A stretch of 64,000 nt of DNA from positions 1 to 64,000 of the forward strand of contig NZ_QKYK01000004.1 of the NCBI RefSeq assembly GCF_003426815.1, read 5' to 3'. A program made the translations under genes and the position numbers. The stretch comes from Desertimonas flava. GTDB lineage: Bacteria; Actinomycetota; Acidimicrobiia; Acidimicrobiales; Ilumatobacteraceae. Shown piece after piece: positions 17,554 to 25,608 of this stretch (position 1 is its first letter; each line of letters opens with the position of its first letter). The notes below the pieces were generated by a model. It had not been told where the DNA came from, searched no databases, and saw only the letters and a list, made by a program, of their open reading frames with translations.

Positions 17554-19989
17554 TCAGACGATTCCGGTGGCTCTGGCGACGTCGACGGCCTCGGCGCGCG
17601 CCGTGACCTCGAGCTTGCGATAGATCGACTTGAGGTTGCCCTTGACCGTGTTCACGGACAGGTCGAGTTGGAGGGCGATCTCGGCGTAGGTGAAGTGGCT
17701 CGGCAGGAGGTCGAGGATCGACCGCTCGCGCGCCGTGAGCGCAGCACAACGCCGACCGGGGACCGTGGTCTGATCGGGACGCCGGAGGTGGGCGATGAGC
17801 GCCGGGTGCACGGTCTCCAGCGAGAGCCGGAGGAGGGCGGCCTCCACGCGTTTCCCGCGCCGCAGGAAGGGCAGCATCAGCCCGGTCACGGACGAATCCT
17901 CCACCACAGCGGTGAGCCGTTCGTCGTCGCCGGTCGCCACGGCGAGCAACAGACCGGCCTCGATGCGGTCCGGCAGGAGCCACGTCTCGACGCCCTCGAG
18001 CAGTGCCAGAACGAGGTCGTCGTTGGACTCCTCGAGAGCCATCGACGCTCTGAGCAACCGGGCGTCCGGTCGGTCGGGACCGGCGTCGATCTGGGCGATC
18101 GCCGCCTCCCGCCGGCCCGACCGCCACATCGCCGCCGCCTCGACGACGAGTAGACCGGCCGCCAGCTCGGTCTCCGGGTCGGCGAGCCGCCGCCGGGCCA
18201 CGGCGACGGCCGCCAGCGCGTCGTCCGGGCGCCCGGCGGCCAGCTGTACGTGGGCCGTGACCTCGGACGACCGCACGATGTTCCAGTCGTACCCGAGGAG
18301 GACGGCATCCGCGGACGCCCGCTCGGCGAGCTGCTCGGCCTTCGCCAGCTTGCCCATCCTGAGGTTCGCCCACGCGGCGGCGACGGTCGCGTCGAAGGCG
18401 CCGTGGTGCGGCGCGCATCCGAGTGCGTCGGCGCGCTCGAGGGCTCCGGACGCGCGATCGAGTGCTCGCTGGGTGAGACCGACGAGGCTGTCGTGCCACG
18501 CCTGCAGCCCGGGAATGGTCACGTCCCGAACGACGTCGGGGTTGGACCGGGCAGCAACGCCGTCGATCCAGTGCTGCGCCGTCACGACGTCGAGGCGGAG
18601 CAGGGCGAGCCGGGCCACCACCAGCGCGAACCTCACCTCGAGCGGGCCGCCCGGCTCGGTGCGCGAGCGCACGGCGAGGAACTGCTCGGCCTCGCGCGTC
18701 GCATCGGTGAGTCGGCCGTCCATCATGGCGAGGATGGCGCGCGTGGAGTGCGCCCGGGCGATGAGAGCGTCGTCGAGGCCCACGGTCTCGGCGCGCTCCA
18801 CCCAGCGGAGGGCCAGGCGACGATCTCCGGCGAAGAACGACACGGTCGCCAGGTCGAGGGCGACCGCCGCGTCGTCGATCGAGCTGGTGCGGGGCAGCGC
18901 GGCGAGCATCCGTCCGAGGCCAGCACGATCGCCGCGATCGACGAGCGCCAGAGCCGGCTCGACGACCAGGTGGTGGACGGCATCGCGGTCCCGAAGCGAG
19001 CCGATGTGCCGGTAGGCCCGCTCCCAGTGTCCTCGCTGCAACCAGTGCTGCGCCGCCACTTGATGCAGTTCAGAGTGCAGACCTGGGTCGTGCCAACGGA
19101 GTTCGGCCTCCAGTAACTCTCGTACCAGGCGATGGAAGCGGACACCGGATTGCGACTCCGCCGACTCGACCAGGTGGTGCCGGCGAAGTGTGGCGATCAC
19201 GGGTCGGGCGTCGTAGCCGATGAGTGCGGTGGCGAGCGTGTCGTCGAACCACTCCAACACCGACAGGGCAAGCGCCGCCTGGCGCGCCTGCGGTCCGAGT
19301 TGGTCGACGGCTGCCGCGACGAGGGCGTCGACGAGCGCGCCGGGGCCGCCGTCCTCGGACGACGGCTCGTCGCCCAGAGCCATCAGGGCCAGGGTGAAGG
19401 CGAGCGGCCAGCCGTCGACGCGGCGGTTCAGCTCGGTGACGGCGTCGTCGGCGACGTGGCGGCCGAGCGCGTCGGCCGCGGATCGGGCCTCGTCGTCGTT
19501 GAACCGCAGGTCGCTCGCGCGGAGCACCCGGACGATCCCGCCGGCTCGCCAGCGGACGATCGGAAGGGGGGGATCGACCTGACACATCACGACGATCCGG
19601 AGGGCCGGGCTCCCGCAGTCGGCCAGCTCGGTGAGCAGCTCCCAGATCGGCGAGTCGCCGAGCGGATGAGGGCAATCGACCACCAAGGCGCGTTCGGGTC
19701 CCTCGCCGCCGAGCGCCACGAGTGCGGCGGCGAGGCGTCGACCATCGCGCCGAAACGGGGCAGCGAGCCCGGGAAACAGCGAGTGAGCGGCCTTCAGCAG
19801 GCGATCGCGCGCGTCGTCGTCGGTGTGGCGGTCGACGGTCAACTGTGCGATGGGCGTGCCGGTCCGTTCCCCCCACGCCCGGACCACCGTGGACTTGCCG
19901 TAACCCGGCGGGGCGACCAGCACGGCGACGCGCCAGTCGGCGTCGAGCAGCGCGTCGAGACGGGGACGGGCGACGTACGACTCGCTCAC
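17554..19989 (-). CDS. MalT-like LuxR-family transcriptional regulator (paralogue 2)
   Basis: An 811-residue ATPase regulator like the one at 791 to 3139. The P-loop APPGYGKST lies at about residues 26 to 34, a long helical repeat region follows, and the C-terminal LuxR HTH reads ALTARERSILDLL, then SVNTVKGNLKSIYRKL. The open frame extends upstream to 20376, but the first 129 residues of that extension are Arg/Pro-rich. The GTG at 19989 places the P-loop at a normal distance from the N-terminus. It lies 99 bases downstream of glsA on the same strand. The target genes and inducer are unknown. Confidence 0.85.
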   Translation of the reverse strand: MSESYVARPRLDALLDADWRVAVLVAPPGYGKSTVVRAWGERTGTPIAQLTVDRHTDDDARDRLLKAAHSLFPGLAAPFRRDGRRLAAALVALGGEGPERALVVDCPHPLGDSPIWELLTELADCGSPALRIVVMCQVDPPLPIVRWRAGGIVRVLRASDLRFNDDEARSAADALGRHVADDAVTELNRRVDGWPLAFTLALMALGDEPSSEDGGPGALVDALVAAAVDQLGPQARQAALALSVLEWFDDTLATALIGYDARPVIATLRRHHLVESAESQSGVRFHRLVRELLEAELRWHDPGLHSELHQVAAQHWLQRGHWERAYRHIGSLRDRDAVHHLVVEPALALVDRGDRAGLGRMLAALPRTSSIDDAAVALDLATVSFFAGDRRLALRWVERAETVGLDDALIARAHSTRAILAMMDGRLTDATREAEQFLAVRSRTEPGGPLEVRFALVVARLALLRLDVVTAQHWIDGVAARSNPDVVRDVTIPGLQAWHDSLVGLTQRALDRASGALERADALGCAPHHGAFDATVAAAWANLRMGKLAKAEQLAERASADAVLLGYDWNIVRSSEVTAHVQLAAGRPDDALAAVAVARRRLADPETELAAGLLVVEAAAMWRSGRREAAIAQIDAGPDRPDARLLRASMALEESNDDLVLALLEGVETWLLPDRIEAGLLLAVATGDDERLTAVVEDSSVTGLMLPFLRRGKRVEAALLRLSLETVHPALIAHLRRPDQTTVPGRRCAALTARERSILDLLPSHFTYAEIALQLDLSVNTVKGNLKSIYRKLEVTARAEAVDVARATGIV

Positions 19990-20233
19990 GGTGCTCTCGC
20001 AGCGCGTCGGGACGGGCGGTGTCCGGCGCGTGTGACGACGTCTCTCACCACGAACCCTCTCCATCTCCGGCGCCCACATCGTCCGGCGTGCGGACAGTGT
20101 CGCACACACCGGGCCGCCGCCGACGCTTCTCAGTCGGGCGAGGCGAGGCTCCGCGGCGCCGCGTTGCACCCGCCGAGACCTCGACGGGGGCACGTCGAGG
20201 TCTCGGCGAGTCCGCATGGCGCGCCGTGTCGAA

Positions 20234-20791
20234 TCACGTAGCGGCGGTGGTGGCGACCGCCTGCCGGAGCTCGTCCGACGACATCGACGAACGACCCTCC
20301 ACGTTCGCCTGCCGGGCGACCTCCAGCAGCTGCTCCTTGGTGAGCTGAGCCAGCTCGTCATCGAGCACATTGGCATCGCGCTTGGCGGTGAGGAGCCGGG
20401 TGGACAGCTCCCCCAGCCGGTCGCTCGAGACGTTGGCGCGGAGCTTCGGGAAGGCCTCCTCCTCCTCGTCGGAGACGTGGTGGGAGATGCCGCCCTTGAG
20501 CATGTCGACGGCGGCGGCGAACCCGGGCTCGGTCAGCAACTCGCGCAGCTTCGTCAGGCCGTCGCGGGCCAGCGTGTGTTCGTTCTCGGCCTCTTCCTCG
20601 GCTTCCGCATCGAGCCGCTGGAGCAGGGGGTAGAGCTCGCGCTCCTCGAACTGCATGTGGAGCTCCAGGGAGGATTCGAGCTTGGCGACGAGCTGCTCGC
20701 GCTCGGGACCCGGTTCCGACGCCGACAACTCCTCCAACAGCCGCTCGACCACCCGATGGTCCGTCTCCAGCATGGTCAGCACGTCGCCCAT
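20234..20791 (-). CDS. Hemerythrin-like HHE-domain protein with KGRSKM-type tail
   Basis: A 185-residue protein. Residues 5 to 130 are a hemerythrin HHE cation-binding domain: METDHR-type H at LETDHRVVERLLEEL, HMQFEERELYP, NEHTLARDG and GGISHHVSDEEEE supply the His/Glu ligands for a diiron site. The last 35 residues, TKEQLLEVARQANVEGRSSM onward, match a Rho-N/SAP-like module. The start at 20791 is fixed by GGAGGAG five bases upstream; the longer frame has no such site. HHE proteins sense or bind oxygen, NO or iron. Confidence 0.88.
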   Translation of the reverse strand: MGDVLTMLETDHRVVERLLEELSASEPGPEREQLVAKLESSLELHMQFEERELYPLLQRLDAEAEEEAENEHTLARDGLTKLRELLTEPGFAAAVDMLKGGISHHVSDEEEEAFPKLRANVSSDRLGELSTRLLTAKRDANVLDDELAQLTKEQLLEVARQANVEGRSSMSSDELRQAVATTAAT

Positions 20792-20947
20792 GTCGACTCC
20801 TCCGTGATCGCCCAGGTCGGACTCCGACGCCGACCGACTGGAGCGAGCCGTACCCCACTGGCGCATCCACCATTCCCGGACGGAACGGCCGGCGAGCTCT
20901 CGATGAGATCGGCATGAATCGGTCGACCGGGCGGGTACCGGAGCGCC

Positions 20948-21055
20948 ATGAGTTCATTTCTCGCCACGATCCTCGCCGACGGCATCTACATCGGCGGCGG
21001 CGTCGTCCTGCTCATCGTGATCATCCTGCTGGTCCTCCTCTTCCTGCGGCGCTGA
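20948..21055 (+). CDS. 35-residue single-pass membrane peptide
   Basis: This very short frame encodes a peptide starting MSSFLATILADGIYIGGG, followed by an unbroken aliphatic helix of about 15 residues and a closing LRR. GGAG lies about five bases before the ATG. Tiny one-helix proteins ending in basic residues are common in actinobacteria and other bacteria. It lies between the HHE gene (divergent) and the DUF4440 gene (three bases downstream, same strand), so it probably heads that transcript. No function is known. Confidence 0.6.
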   Translation: MSSFLATILADGIYIGGGVVLLIVIILLVLLFLRR

Positions 21056-21058
21056 CCG

Positions 21059-21436
21059 GTGGACGCCGACCTGACCGAGGAGCTGCTCGATCTCGAACGC
21101 GCGGGGTGGGACTCGTTGTGCGACGGCTCGGGTGACGAGTTCTACGGCGCGCTGATGGCGCCGGACGGCTTGATGATCCTGGCCAACGGCCAGATCATGA
21201 CGCGAGACGACGTCGTGGCCGCCCTCGCCGGCGCGCCGCCGTGGAGCTCGTACGAGATCACCAACGCGAGGACGATCGACCTCGGCGCTGGTGTCGCGGT
21301 GCTCGTCTACGTGGGGACCGGCCACCGGTCGGGCTCGAGCGATTTCGTCGGCGTGATGACCAGCGTCTATCGGCGTACGGCCGACGGCTGGCAGCTGGCG
21401 CTGTACCAGCAGACGGCGTCGGCAGTCGGCGGCTGA
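21059..21436 (+). CDS. DUF4440 / NTF2-like protein
   Basis: A 125-residue protein with the compact cone fold pattern of DUF4440/SnoaL-like proteins: LLDLERAGWDSLCDG at the start, FYGALMAPDGLMILANGQIM in the middle, then SVYRRTADGWQLALYQQT at the end. Relatives are small ligand-binding or isomerase-like proteins of mostly unknown role. GTG start three bases after the membrane peptide. Confidence 0.8.
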   Translation: MDADLTEELLDLERAGWDSLCDGSGDEFYGALMAPDGLMILANGQIMTRDDVVAALAGAPPWSSYEITNARTIDLGAGVAVLVYVGTGHRSGSSDFVGVMTSVYRRTADGWQLALYQQTASAVGG

Positions 21437-21495
21437 TCCCCCGAGATCCCCGCCCCACGCAGCCGGGGCACCTCTCAACCGAAGCGCCGCGCGCG

Positions 21496-22299
21496 TCACC
21501 CGAAGCGCGGTGCGCGGTGCTCCCGATGCGACGCCAGTCCCTCGCGGACCTCAGGCCCGCCGAAGCCGTAGAACTCCAGGGCGAGCGAGGCGTCGAAGAT
21601 CGAGCCCGCCACCTGGCGGTACCAGCCGTTGAGCGACATCTTCGTCCAGCGGATGGCGTTCGGGGCGCCTGCCGCCAGCTCGGCGGCGACCTCGCGTGCG
21701 GTGGCGAGGACCGCATCGTCGTCCACGCAGAGGGACACCAGCCCGATGCGTTCGGCCTCCTCGCCGTCGAGCGGCCGGCAGGTCATGAGGAAGTACTTGG
21801 CCTTCGCCATCCCGCACAGCAGCGGCCAGCAGATGGCGGCGTGGTCGCCGGCGGCGACCCCCAGTCGGGTGTGGCCGTCGATGATCTTGGCGTTCCGGCC
21901 GACGACCGAGACGTCGGCCAGGACACCGGCGACGAGGCCGGCGCCGACGGCTGGCCCGTGGATCGCCGAGACGATGGGTGTGGTGCAGTCGATCACGTTG
22001 TACACGAGGTCGCGCGCCTCCCGCATCGTCCGGGTGCGTGCCTCGAAGTCCGTCGACAGCTTCTCGATCAGGTCGAAGGAGCCACCGGCGGAGAACGCCC
22101 TCCCCTCGCCGCGAATGAGGATGCACCGCACGGCGGGGTCGGCGTCGAACTCTCGCCAGATGTCGGCGAGATCGGCGTGGGCGGCCTCCGACACGGCGTT
22201 CATCGGCGGCGCGTCGAAGACGAGCTCGATCACGCCGGCCTCGTCGGGCCCGTCCACACGGAGGGCGGCGAAGCGGGAATAGCGGGACGTGTCGGTCAC
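21496..22299 (-). CDS. Enoyl-CoA hydratase/isomerase (crotonase) family protein
   Basis: A 267-residue crotonase-fold protein. The acyl-CoA binding and oxyanion segments are visible: [17 protein letters not shown] and [20 protein letters not shown]. Members hydrate or isomerise enoyl-CoA thioesters; without the usual paired catalytic glutamates being assignable, the exact reaction is open. Two GTG starts are possible, at 22320 and 22299. I chose 22299 because AGGA lies seven bases before it. It is divergent from a small proline-rich frame. Confidence 0.88.
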   Translation of the reverse strand: MTDTSRYSRFAALRVDGPDEAGVIELVFDAPPMNAVSEAAHADLADIWREFDADPAVRCILIRGEGRAFSAGGSFDLIEKLSTDFEARTRTMREARDLVYNVIDCTTPIVSAIHGPAVGAGLVAGVLADVSVVGRNAKIIDGHTRLGVAAGDHAAICWPLLCGMAKAKYFLMTCRPLDGEEAERIGLVSLCVDDDAVLATAREVAAELAAGAPNAIRWTKMSLNGWYRQVAGSIFDASLALEFYGFGGPEVREGLASHREHRAPRFG

Positions 22300-22368
22300 C
22301 GCACCATCCTGCTCGGTCACGCCGAACGACGGGGCATCGGTCGTGCCGACGACGGGTACGTGACAGCC

Positions 22369-22503
22369 ATGTCGGATCCCATCGTTCCGCCTCCGCCGAT
22401 CGACCCCAACCCCGATCGGCCGATGCCCTCGCCGACGCCGATCGTTCCGCCGAACCCCGACGTCCCCGATCCGCCGATCCCCGAGCCACTGCCGCAGCGG
22501 TAG
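22369..22503 (+). CDS. Small proline-rich protein
   Basis: A 44-residue frame starting [18 protein letters not shown], with Pro at about every second or third position, Asp/Asn between, and no hydrophobic segment. Two near-repeats of PIVPPxPxxPxP are visible. It sits divergent to the crotonase gene and 54 bases before the next gene on the same strand. There is no clear ribosome site, so it may be leaderless or not real. Confidence 0.35.
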   Translation: MSDPIVPPPPIDPNPDRPMPSPTPIVPPNPDVPDPPIPEPLPQR

Positions 22504-22557
22504 GCCCCCGGGTCACGGCGTTCAGACCCAGCAACCGCACATCGAGAGGAGACCGAC

Positions 22558-22884
22558 GTGCCACAGCGTGCATGGAGCGCCAAGCGTGAGCGCCAATACG
22601 AACACATCAAGGAGAGCGCCAAGGACCGCGGCGAGAGCGAAGACGTCGCCGAGGAGATCGCCGCGCGGACCGTCAACAAGGAGCGGGCCCGCTCCGGAGA
22701 GGCCAAGGAGTCGAGCCGCAGCTCGACCGACGACATCTCATCGGGCCGGCGGGGCGGTCTCCGGTCGCACCGGGGTGCCGGCGGGCGGACCAAGGACCAG
22801 CTCTACAACGAAGCCCGGCACAAGGGCGTGAAGGGCCGATCGAAGATGAACAAGGCCGAGCTCGAGCGGGCCGTCGGCCGCTGA
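22558..22884 (+). CDS. Plasmid-stabilisation-like / Rho-N motif small protein
   Basis: A 108-residue, highly charged protein. Its N-terminus (RAWSAKRERQYEHIKES, then EEIAARTVNKERA) is the conserved pattern of small actinobacterial proteins annotated as plasmid stabilisation proteins. The C-terminus, TKDQLYNEARHKGVKGRSKM onward, is a Rho-N/SAP-like nucleic-acid-binding module shared with the HHE protein at 20234 to 20791. GTG start with GAGAGGA about seven bases upstream. Function is not established; the name reflects annotation habit rather than plasmid biology. Confidence 0.82.
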   Translation: MPQRAWSAKRERQYEHIKESAKDRGESEDVAEEIAARTVNKERARSGEAKESSRSSTDDISSGRRGGLRSHRGAGGRTKDQLYNEARHKGVKGRSKMNKAELERAVGR

Positions 22885-22898
22885 CCGACCTCGGCCCC

Positions 22899-23750
22899 TC
22901 ACGCGGCGGGCGCCGACGCCCCGATGGTCGTTCGGTGCAGCAGCCGGTCGAAGCCGTCGTAGCCGCCCGTCGCCCGGTGCAGGACTGAGCGGTTGTCCCA
23001 CATGACGAGCATGTGGGGCTCCCACTCATGGCGGTAGACGAACTCGTCGCGCGTCTGCCACTGGTACATCTCGAACAGCAGCTCGCGAGCTTCGTCGTCG
23101 CCCATCCCGTCGATGCCGATGATGTAGCCGATGCACCCGAACAGCGCCAGGCGACCCGTCTCGGGATGGGGTCGGATCACCGGATGCAGCTGCGTCGCCA
23201 GCGCCTCGTCCGATGGGCGGATGTCCATGCTCCGCTGCGGCGCGTCGGCCTCGCCGTACATGCCGCTCGGGGCGTAGCCGCCACGAGCGGAGTGGACGGC
23301 CTGCCTGCCCTCGAGCCGCAGCCGCAGCCCGGCGGGCATGGCGTCGAGGGCGGTGTGCTGGTCTGCGTACAACGTGTCTCCCCCATGGGGCGGGATCGTC
23401 ACGCCGTACAGGCACGTCCCTGCCGGTGGCTTCGCCTGGAAGCTCCAGTCGGTGTGCCAGTTCTCGGCGAACAGCGGCGACGTCTCATCGGCGTCGCGAC
23501 GGATGGCGATCACGTGCTCGCGTCCGGGGATCGGGGCCACGAACGGGTCGTCGCCGAACGGGCCGAACGACAGCGTGAAGCGCTCGAGGTCGTCGTCGGA
23601 CAGGTCCTGGTCGGGGAAGGCCAGCACGTGGTGTTCGAGCCAGGCCGCGCGGATCTCGTGGACGGTGCCGGCGTCGAGCGGACCGGTCAGATCGACCCCG
23701 GTGACCCGCGCCCCACACACCTGACCCGACGGCTCGACCGAGATCCCCAT
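22899..23750 (-). CDS. TauD/TfdA-family Fe(II)/2-oxoglutarate dioxygenase
   Basis: A 283-residue dioxygenase. The HxD metal motif is WHTDWSF (about residue 100) and the distal His lies in LHRTTIG near the C-terminus, with a conserved Arg just before it. The N-terminal VTGVDLTGPL and AWLEHHVLAFPDQDLS blocks are typical of TauD relatives. Members hydroxylate taurine, alkylsulfates, 2,4-D and similar acids to release sulfite or aldehydes; the substrate is unknown here. The ATG at 23750 is the natural start; the longer open frame upstream is antisense to the transpeptidase gene. Confidence 0.9.
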   Translation of the reverse strand: MGISVEPSGQVCGARVTGVDLTGPLDAGTVHEIRAAWLEHHVLAFPDQDLSDDDLERFTLSFGPFGDDPFVAPIPGREHVIAIRRDADETSPLFAENWHTDWSFQAKPPAGTCLYGVTIPPHGGDTLYADQHTALDAMPAGLRLRLEGRQAVHSARGGYAPSGMYGEADAPQRSMDIRPSDEALATQLHPVIRPHPETGRLALFGCIGYIIGIDGMGDDEARELLFEMYQWQTRDEFVYRHEWEPHMLVMWDNRSVLHRATGGYDGFDRLLHRTTIGASAPAA

Positions 23751-23770
23751 GGCGCCAGGGTAGAGCGAAG

Positions 23771-25117
23771 TCAGGGGTCGGGCATGTAGCCGCCCTGCGT
23801 CGTGACGCGCAGGTTGATCGTGCTCTCGGCCCACACCACGTCGGTGGCCGAGTCGAGCCCCAGCCAGGCGAGCAGCTGGTCCTGGTGTTCGACGGTCAGG
23901 CGGACGCACCCCTTGCTCGCCGGCGACAGCGGCACGTTGTTGGCGCCGTGGATGGCCTGGCCGTTGCTGAAGTACAGCGGCTTGTACATGTTGCCGTTGA
24001 GCGGGTTGTCGTAGGCCACCGGGAACTCGCTGCTGTCGTGCCAGCCGCCGTTGTCGAGCGCTGGGTCGAACCGGAAGGCCCTGACGCGTCCGACCGATCG
24101 CGTCTCGAATCCCTCGCTGCCGGTGGAGACGGGGAAGACGAACTGGATGCCGCTGGTGCCGTTGCCGGCGATGAGCACCTGGCAGGTCATGTCGACGAGC
24201 GCCCAGTGCTCGGCGTCGGACGGGGCCACAGGCGGGATCGGCAGCGACGGCAGGGCGAGCAGCTTGGCCTCCTCCTCGCTGCCGGCCGCCATGTCGCTGC
24301 GACTGATCGGCACCCCGAGGAAGGCCCGTGCCGCGCACAGCTGCTGGCGGGTGAGCTGCCCGGATCGCCCGTCGACCTCCAGCGGGTTCATGCCGAGGCC
24401 GGCGAACAGCTCGTTGAGCTTCTGCTGCTGGACCCTGATCGCGTCCCGGTCGTTGTCGGGCAGCAGCGTGGTGGGCGGGCGCAGTCGGCTGGCGCCGCTC
24501 ACGTCGTCGACGTCGTTGCCGGGGCACACGTCGACGAGCTCGCCGGGACGGAGGATGAAGTCGTCGCCCAGCGCGTTCTCTTCGACGAGGGCGGTGATGC
24601 CGGCGCCGGTCCGGTCGGAGATCAGGCTGACCGAGTCGCCCTCCTGAACGATGCGCACGCACGCGGGGTTGTGCACCTCGCCGTCGAGCGGCACGTCGGG
24701 CGGCTGCCGGGGCTCGCCGGTGACGTCGTCGATCTCGTTGCCGGCGCAGATGTCGAGGAGGTCGCCGGGGCGGAGCACGTGCCCGTCGCCGATGCCGTTC
24801 TCCCTCTGGAGCACGCCGATCTCCACGCCGGTCTGATCGGAGATCAGGCTGATCGACTCGCCGGATTGCACCACCACGACACAGGCCGCATCGTGCACGG
24901 TGGCCGGCACGGTGAGCGGCGGTGCCGTCGTGGGCGCGGCAGTTGTCGGCACGGCGGTGGTCGGCGCCGGCGACGTGGGCGGGTCGGGAGGCGGCGCGCT
25001 CGCGTCGGACACCCCGCCGAACGACCCCATCACCGATCCCATCACGATCAACGGAACGGCAGCTCTCACGGCTGCGACGGTACCCCGCACCCCGCCGCGG
25101 GAGTCGTCGGCCGGCAC
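23771..25117 (-). CDS. Secreted LysM / peptidoglycan-binding L,D-transpeptidase
   Basis: A 448-residue cell-wall enzyme. An N-terminal hydrophobic stretch (about 17 to 33) is followed by a Thr/Pro/Ala linker and two LysM-like repeats (VVVQSGESISLISDQTGVEI and VRIVQEGDSVSLISDRTGAG). A peptidoglycan-binding-like segment (LNELFAGLGMNPLEVDGRSG) and a C-terminal YkuD catalytic domain complete it. The active site is IHGANNVPLSPASKGCVRL, with His and Cys in the family order and Lys where many members have His. The enzyme should make 3-3 crosslinks or attach proteins to peptidoglycan. Confidence 0.9.
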   Translation of the reverse strand: MPADDSRGGVRGTVAAVRAAVPLIVMGSVMGSFGGVSDASAPPPDPPTSPAPTTAVPTTAAPTTAPPLTVPATVHDAACVVVVQSGESISLISDQTGVEIGVLQRENGIGDGHVLRPGDLLDICAGNEIDDVTGEPRQPPDVPLDGEVHNPACVRIVQEGDSVSLISDRTGAGITALVEENALGDDFILRPGELVDVCPGNDVDDVSGASRLRPPTTLLPDNDRDAIRVQQQKLNELFAGLGMNPLEVDGRSGQLTRQQLCAARAFLGVPISRSDMAAGSEEEAKLLALPSLPIPPVAPSDAEHWALVDMTCQVLIAGNGTSGIQFVFPVSTGSEGFETRSVGRVRAFRFDPALDNGGWHDSSEFPVAYDNPLNGNMYKPLYFSNGQAIHGANNVPLSPASKGCVRLTVEHQDQLLAWLGLDSATDVVWAESTINLRVTTQGGYMPDP

Positions 25118-25144
25118 GACCCGTTGATGGACGGGCGCGAGCTC

Positions 25145-25414
25145 TCAGCACTCCATCCGTTCCCCTGGGGCGTAGAGCTTCGCCACGGTGACCGTGACCG
25201 GTGGGCAATCCTCACGATCCCGGAACTCCCTGCGCAGCGCCTCGGCGTCGGCGAGGGCCGACGTCGCCGTCGGGTAGGGCCCGAAGTAGGTCGCGACGCC
25301 GCTGGACGTGTCGGCGACGACCACGATGTGGGGGTCGTCGATCTGGTCGGTGCCGACCACCACGGCGAGCAGTTGGTCGTCGGCCTTCCGGCGTCGCCGG
25401 CCCTCCAAGTTCAT
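25145..25414 (-). CDS. Hypothetical 89-residue protein
   Basis: A small acidic protein of mixed alpha/beta pattern: a beta strand LLAVVVGTDQ, a second PHIVVVADTSSG, then FGPYPTATSALADAEALRRE and a last strand VTVTVAKLYAP. It looks like one compact domain of the kind used as ligand- or effector-binding modules; I do not recognise the family. The ATG at 25414 is preferred over the upstream extension to 25684, which would read through the palindromic region and into the DyP gene on the other strand. Confidence 0.6.
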   Translation of the reverse strand: MNLEGRRRRKADDQLLAVVVGTDQIDDPHIVVVADTSSGVATYFGPYPTATSALADAEALRREFRDREDCPPVTVTVAKLYAPGERMEC

Positions 25415-25423
25415 GCCTGACAG

Positions 25424-25544
25424 AAGTGCCGAGTGCCCCGGGACTGTCGCGGTCGGGGAAAAAGGCCTCGTGACCCTTTCGTGGGAGCAGAACGGTAAGA
25501 GTGCCGACAGGACGGGCTTGTCGAAGCCCGCTGGGTCGGCACTT
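25424..25544. repeat. Nested inverted repeats upstream of the DyP-encapsulin operon
   Basis: A nine-base arm AGTGCCGAC (25500 to 25508) pairs perfectly with GTCGGCACT (25535 to 25543). Inside it CGGGCTT (25513 to 25519), loop GTCG, and AAGCCCG (25524 to 25530) form a second perfect stem. A further copy, AAGTGCCGA at 25424 to 25432, could pair with the same right arm at 25536 to 25544, so two left arms compete for one partner. There is no T-tract, so it is a poor intrinsic terminator. It lies upstream of the likely DyP promoter. It could be an operator, a 3'-end structure or a REP-like palindrome. Confidence 0.6.
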
Positions 25545-25593
25545 CCTCCACAGCCACGCTTCCTCGCCACCTCCGCACGAGCGAGCCCGGCCG

Positions 25594-25599
25594 TATACG
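25594..25599 (+). promoter_or_regulatory. Candidate -10 element of the DyP-encapsulin operon
   Basis: TATACG stands out in this GC-rich stretch, ten bases before the ATG of the DyP gene. Transcription starting about seven bases downstream would give a leaderless or nearly leaderless mRNA, which agrees with the absence of a ribosome site there. No -35 consensus is clear. This is inference from spacing and composition only. Confidence 0.35.
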
Positions 25600-25608
25600 T
25601 TGTCGGCG

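Noticed and set aside
22899-25208. A 769-residue minus-strand frame containing the TauD-like gene
   Set aside because: The upstream part is a shadow of the L,D-transpeptidase gene; the natural ATG at 23750 gives a normal-length dioxygenase.
25441-25545. Riboswitch or tRNA-like RNA before the DyP gene
   Set aside because: I could not match any riboswitch core or cloverleaf, and the likely promoter lies downstream of the structure.
25495-25550. Intrinsic terminator for a transcript entering the DyP region
   Set aside because: The stems are strong but no T-run follows on either strand.
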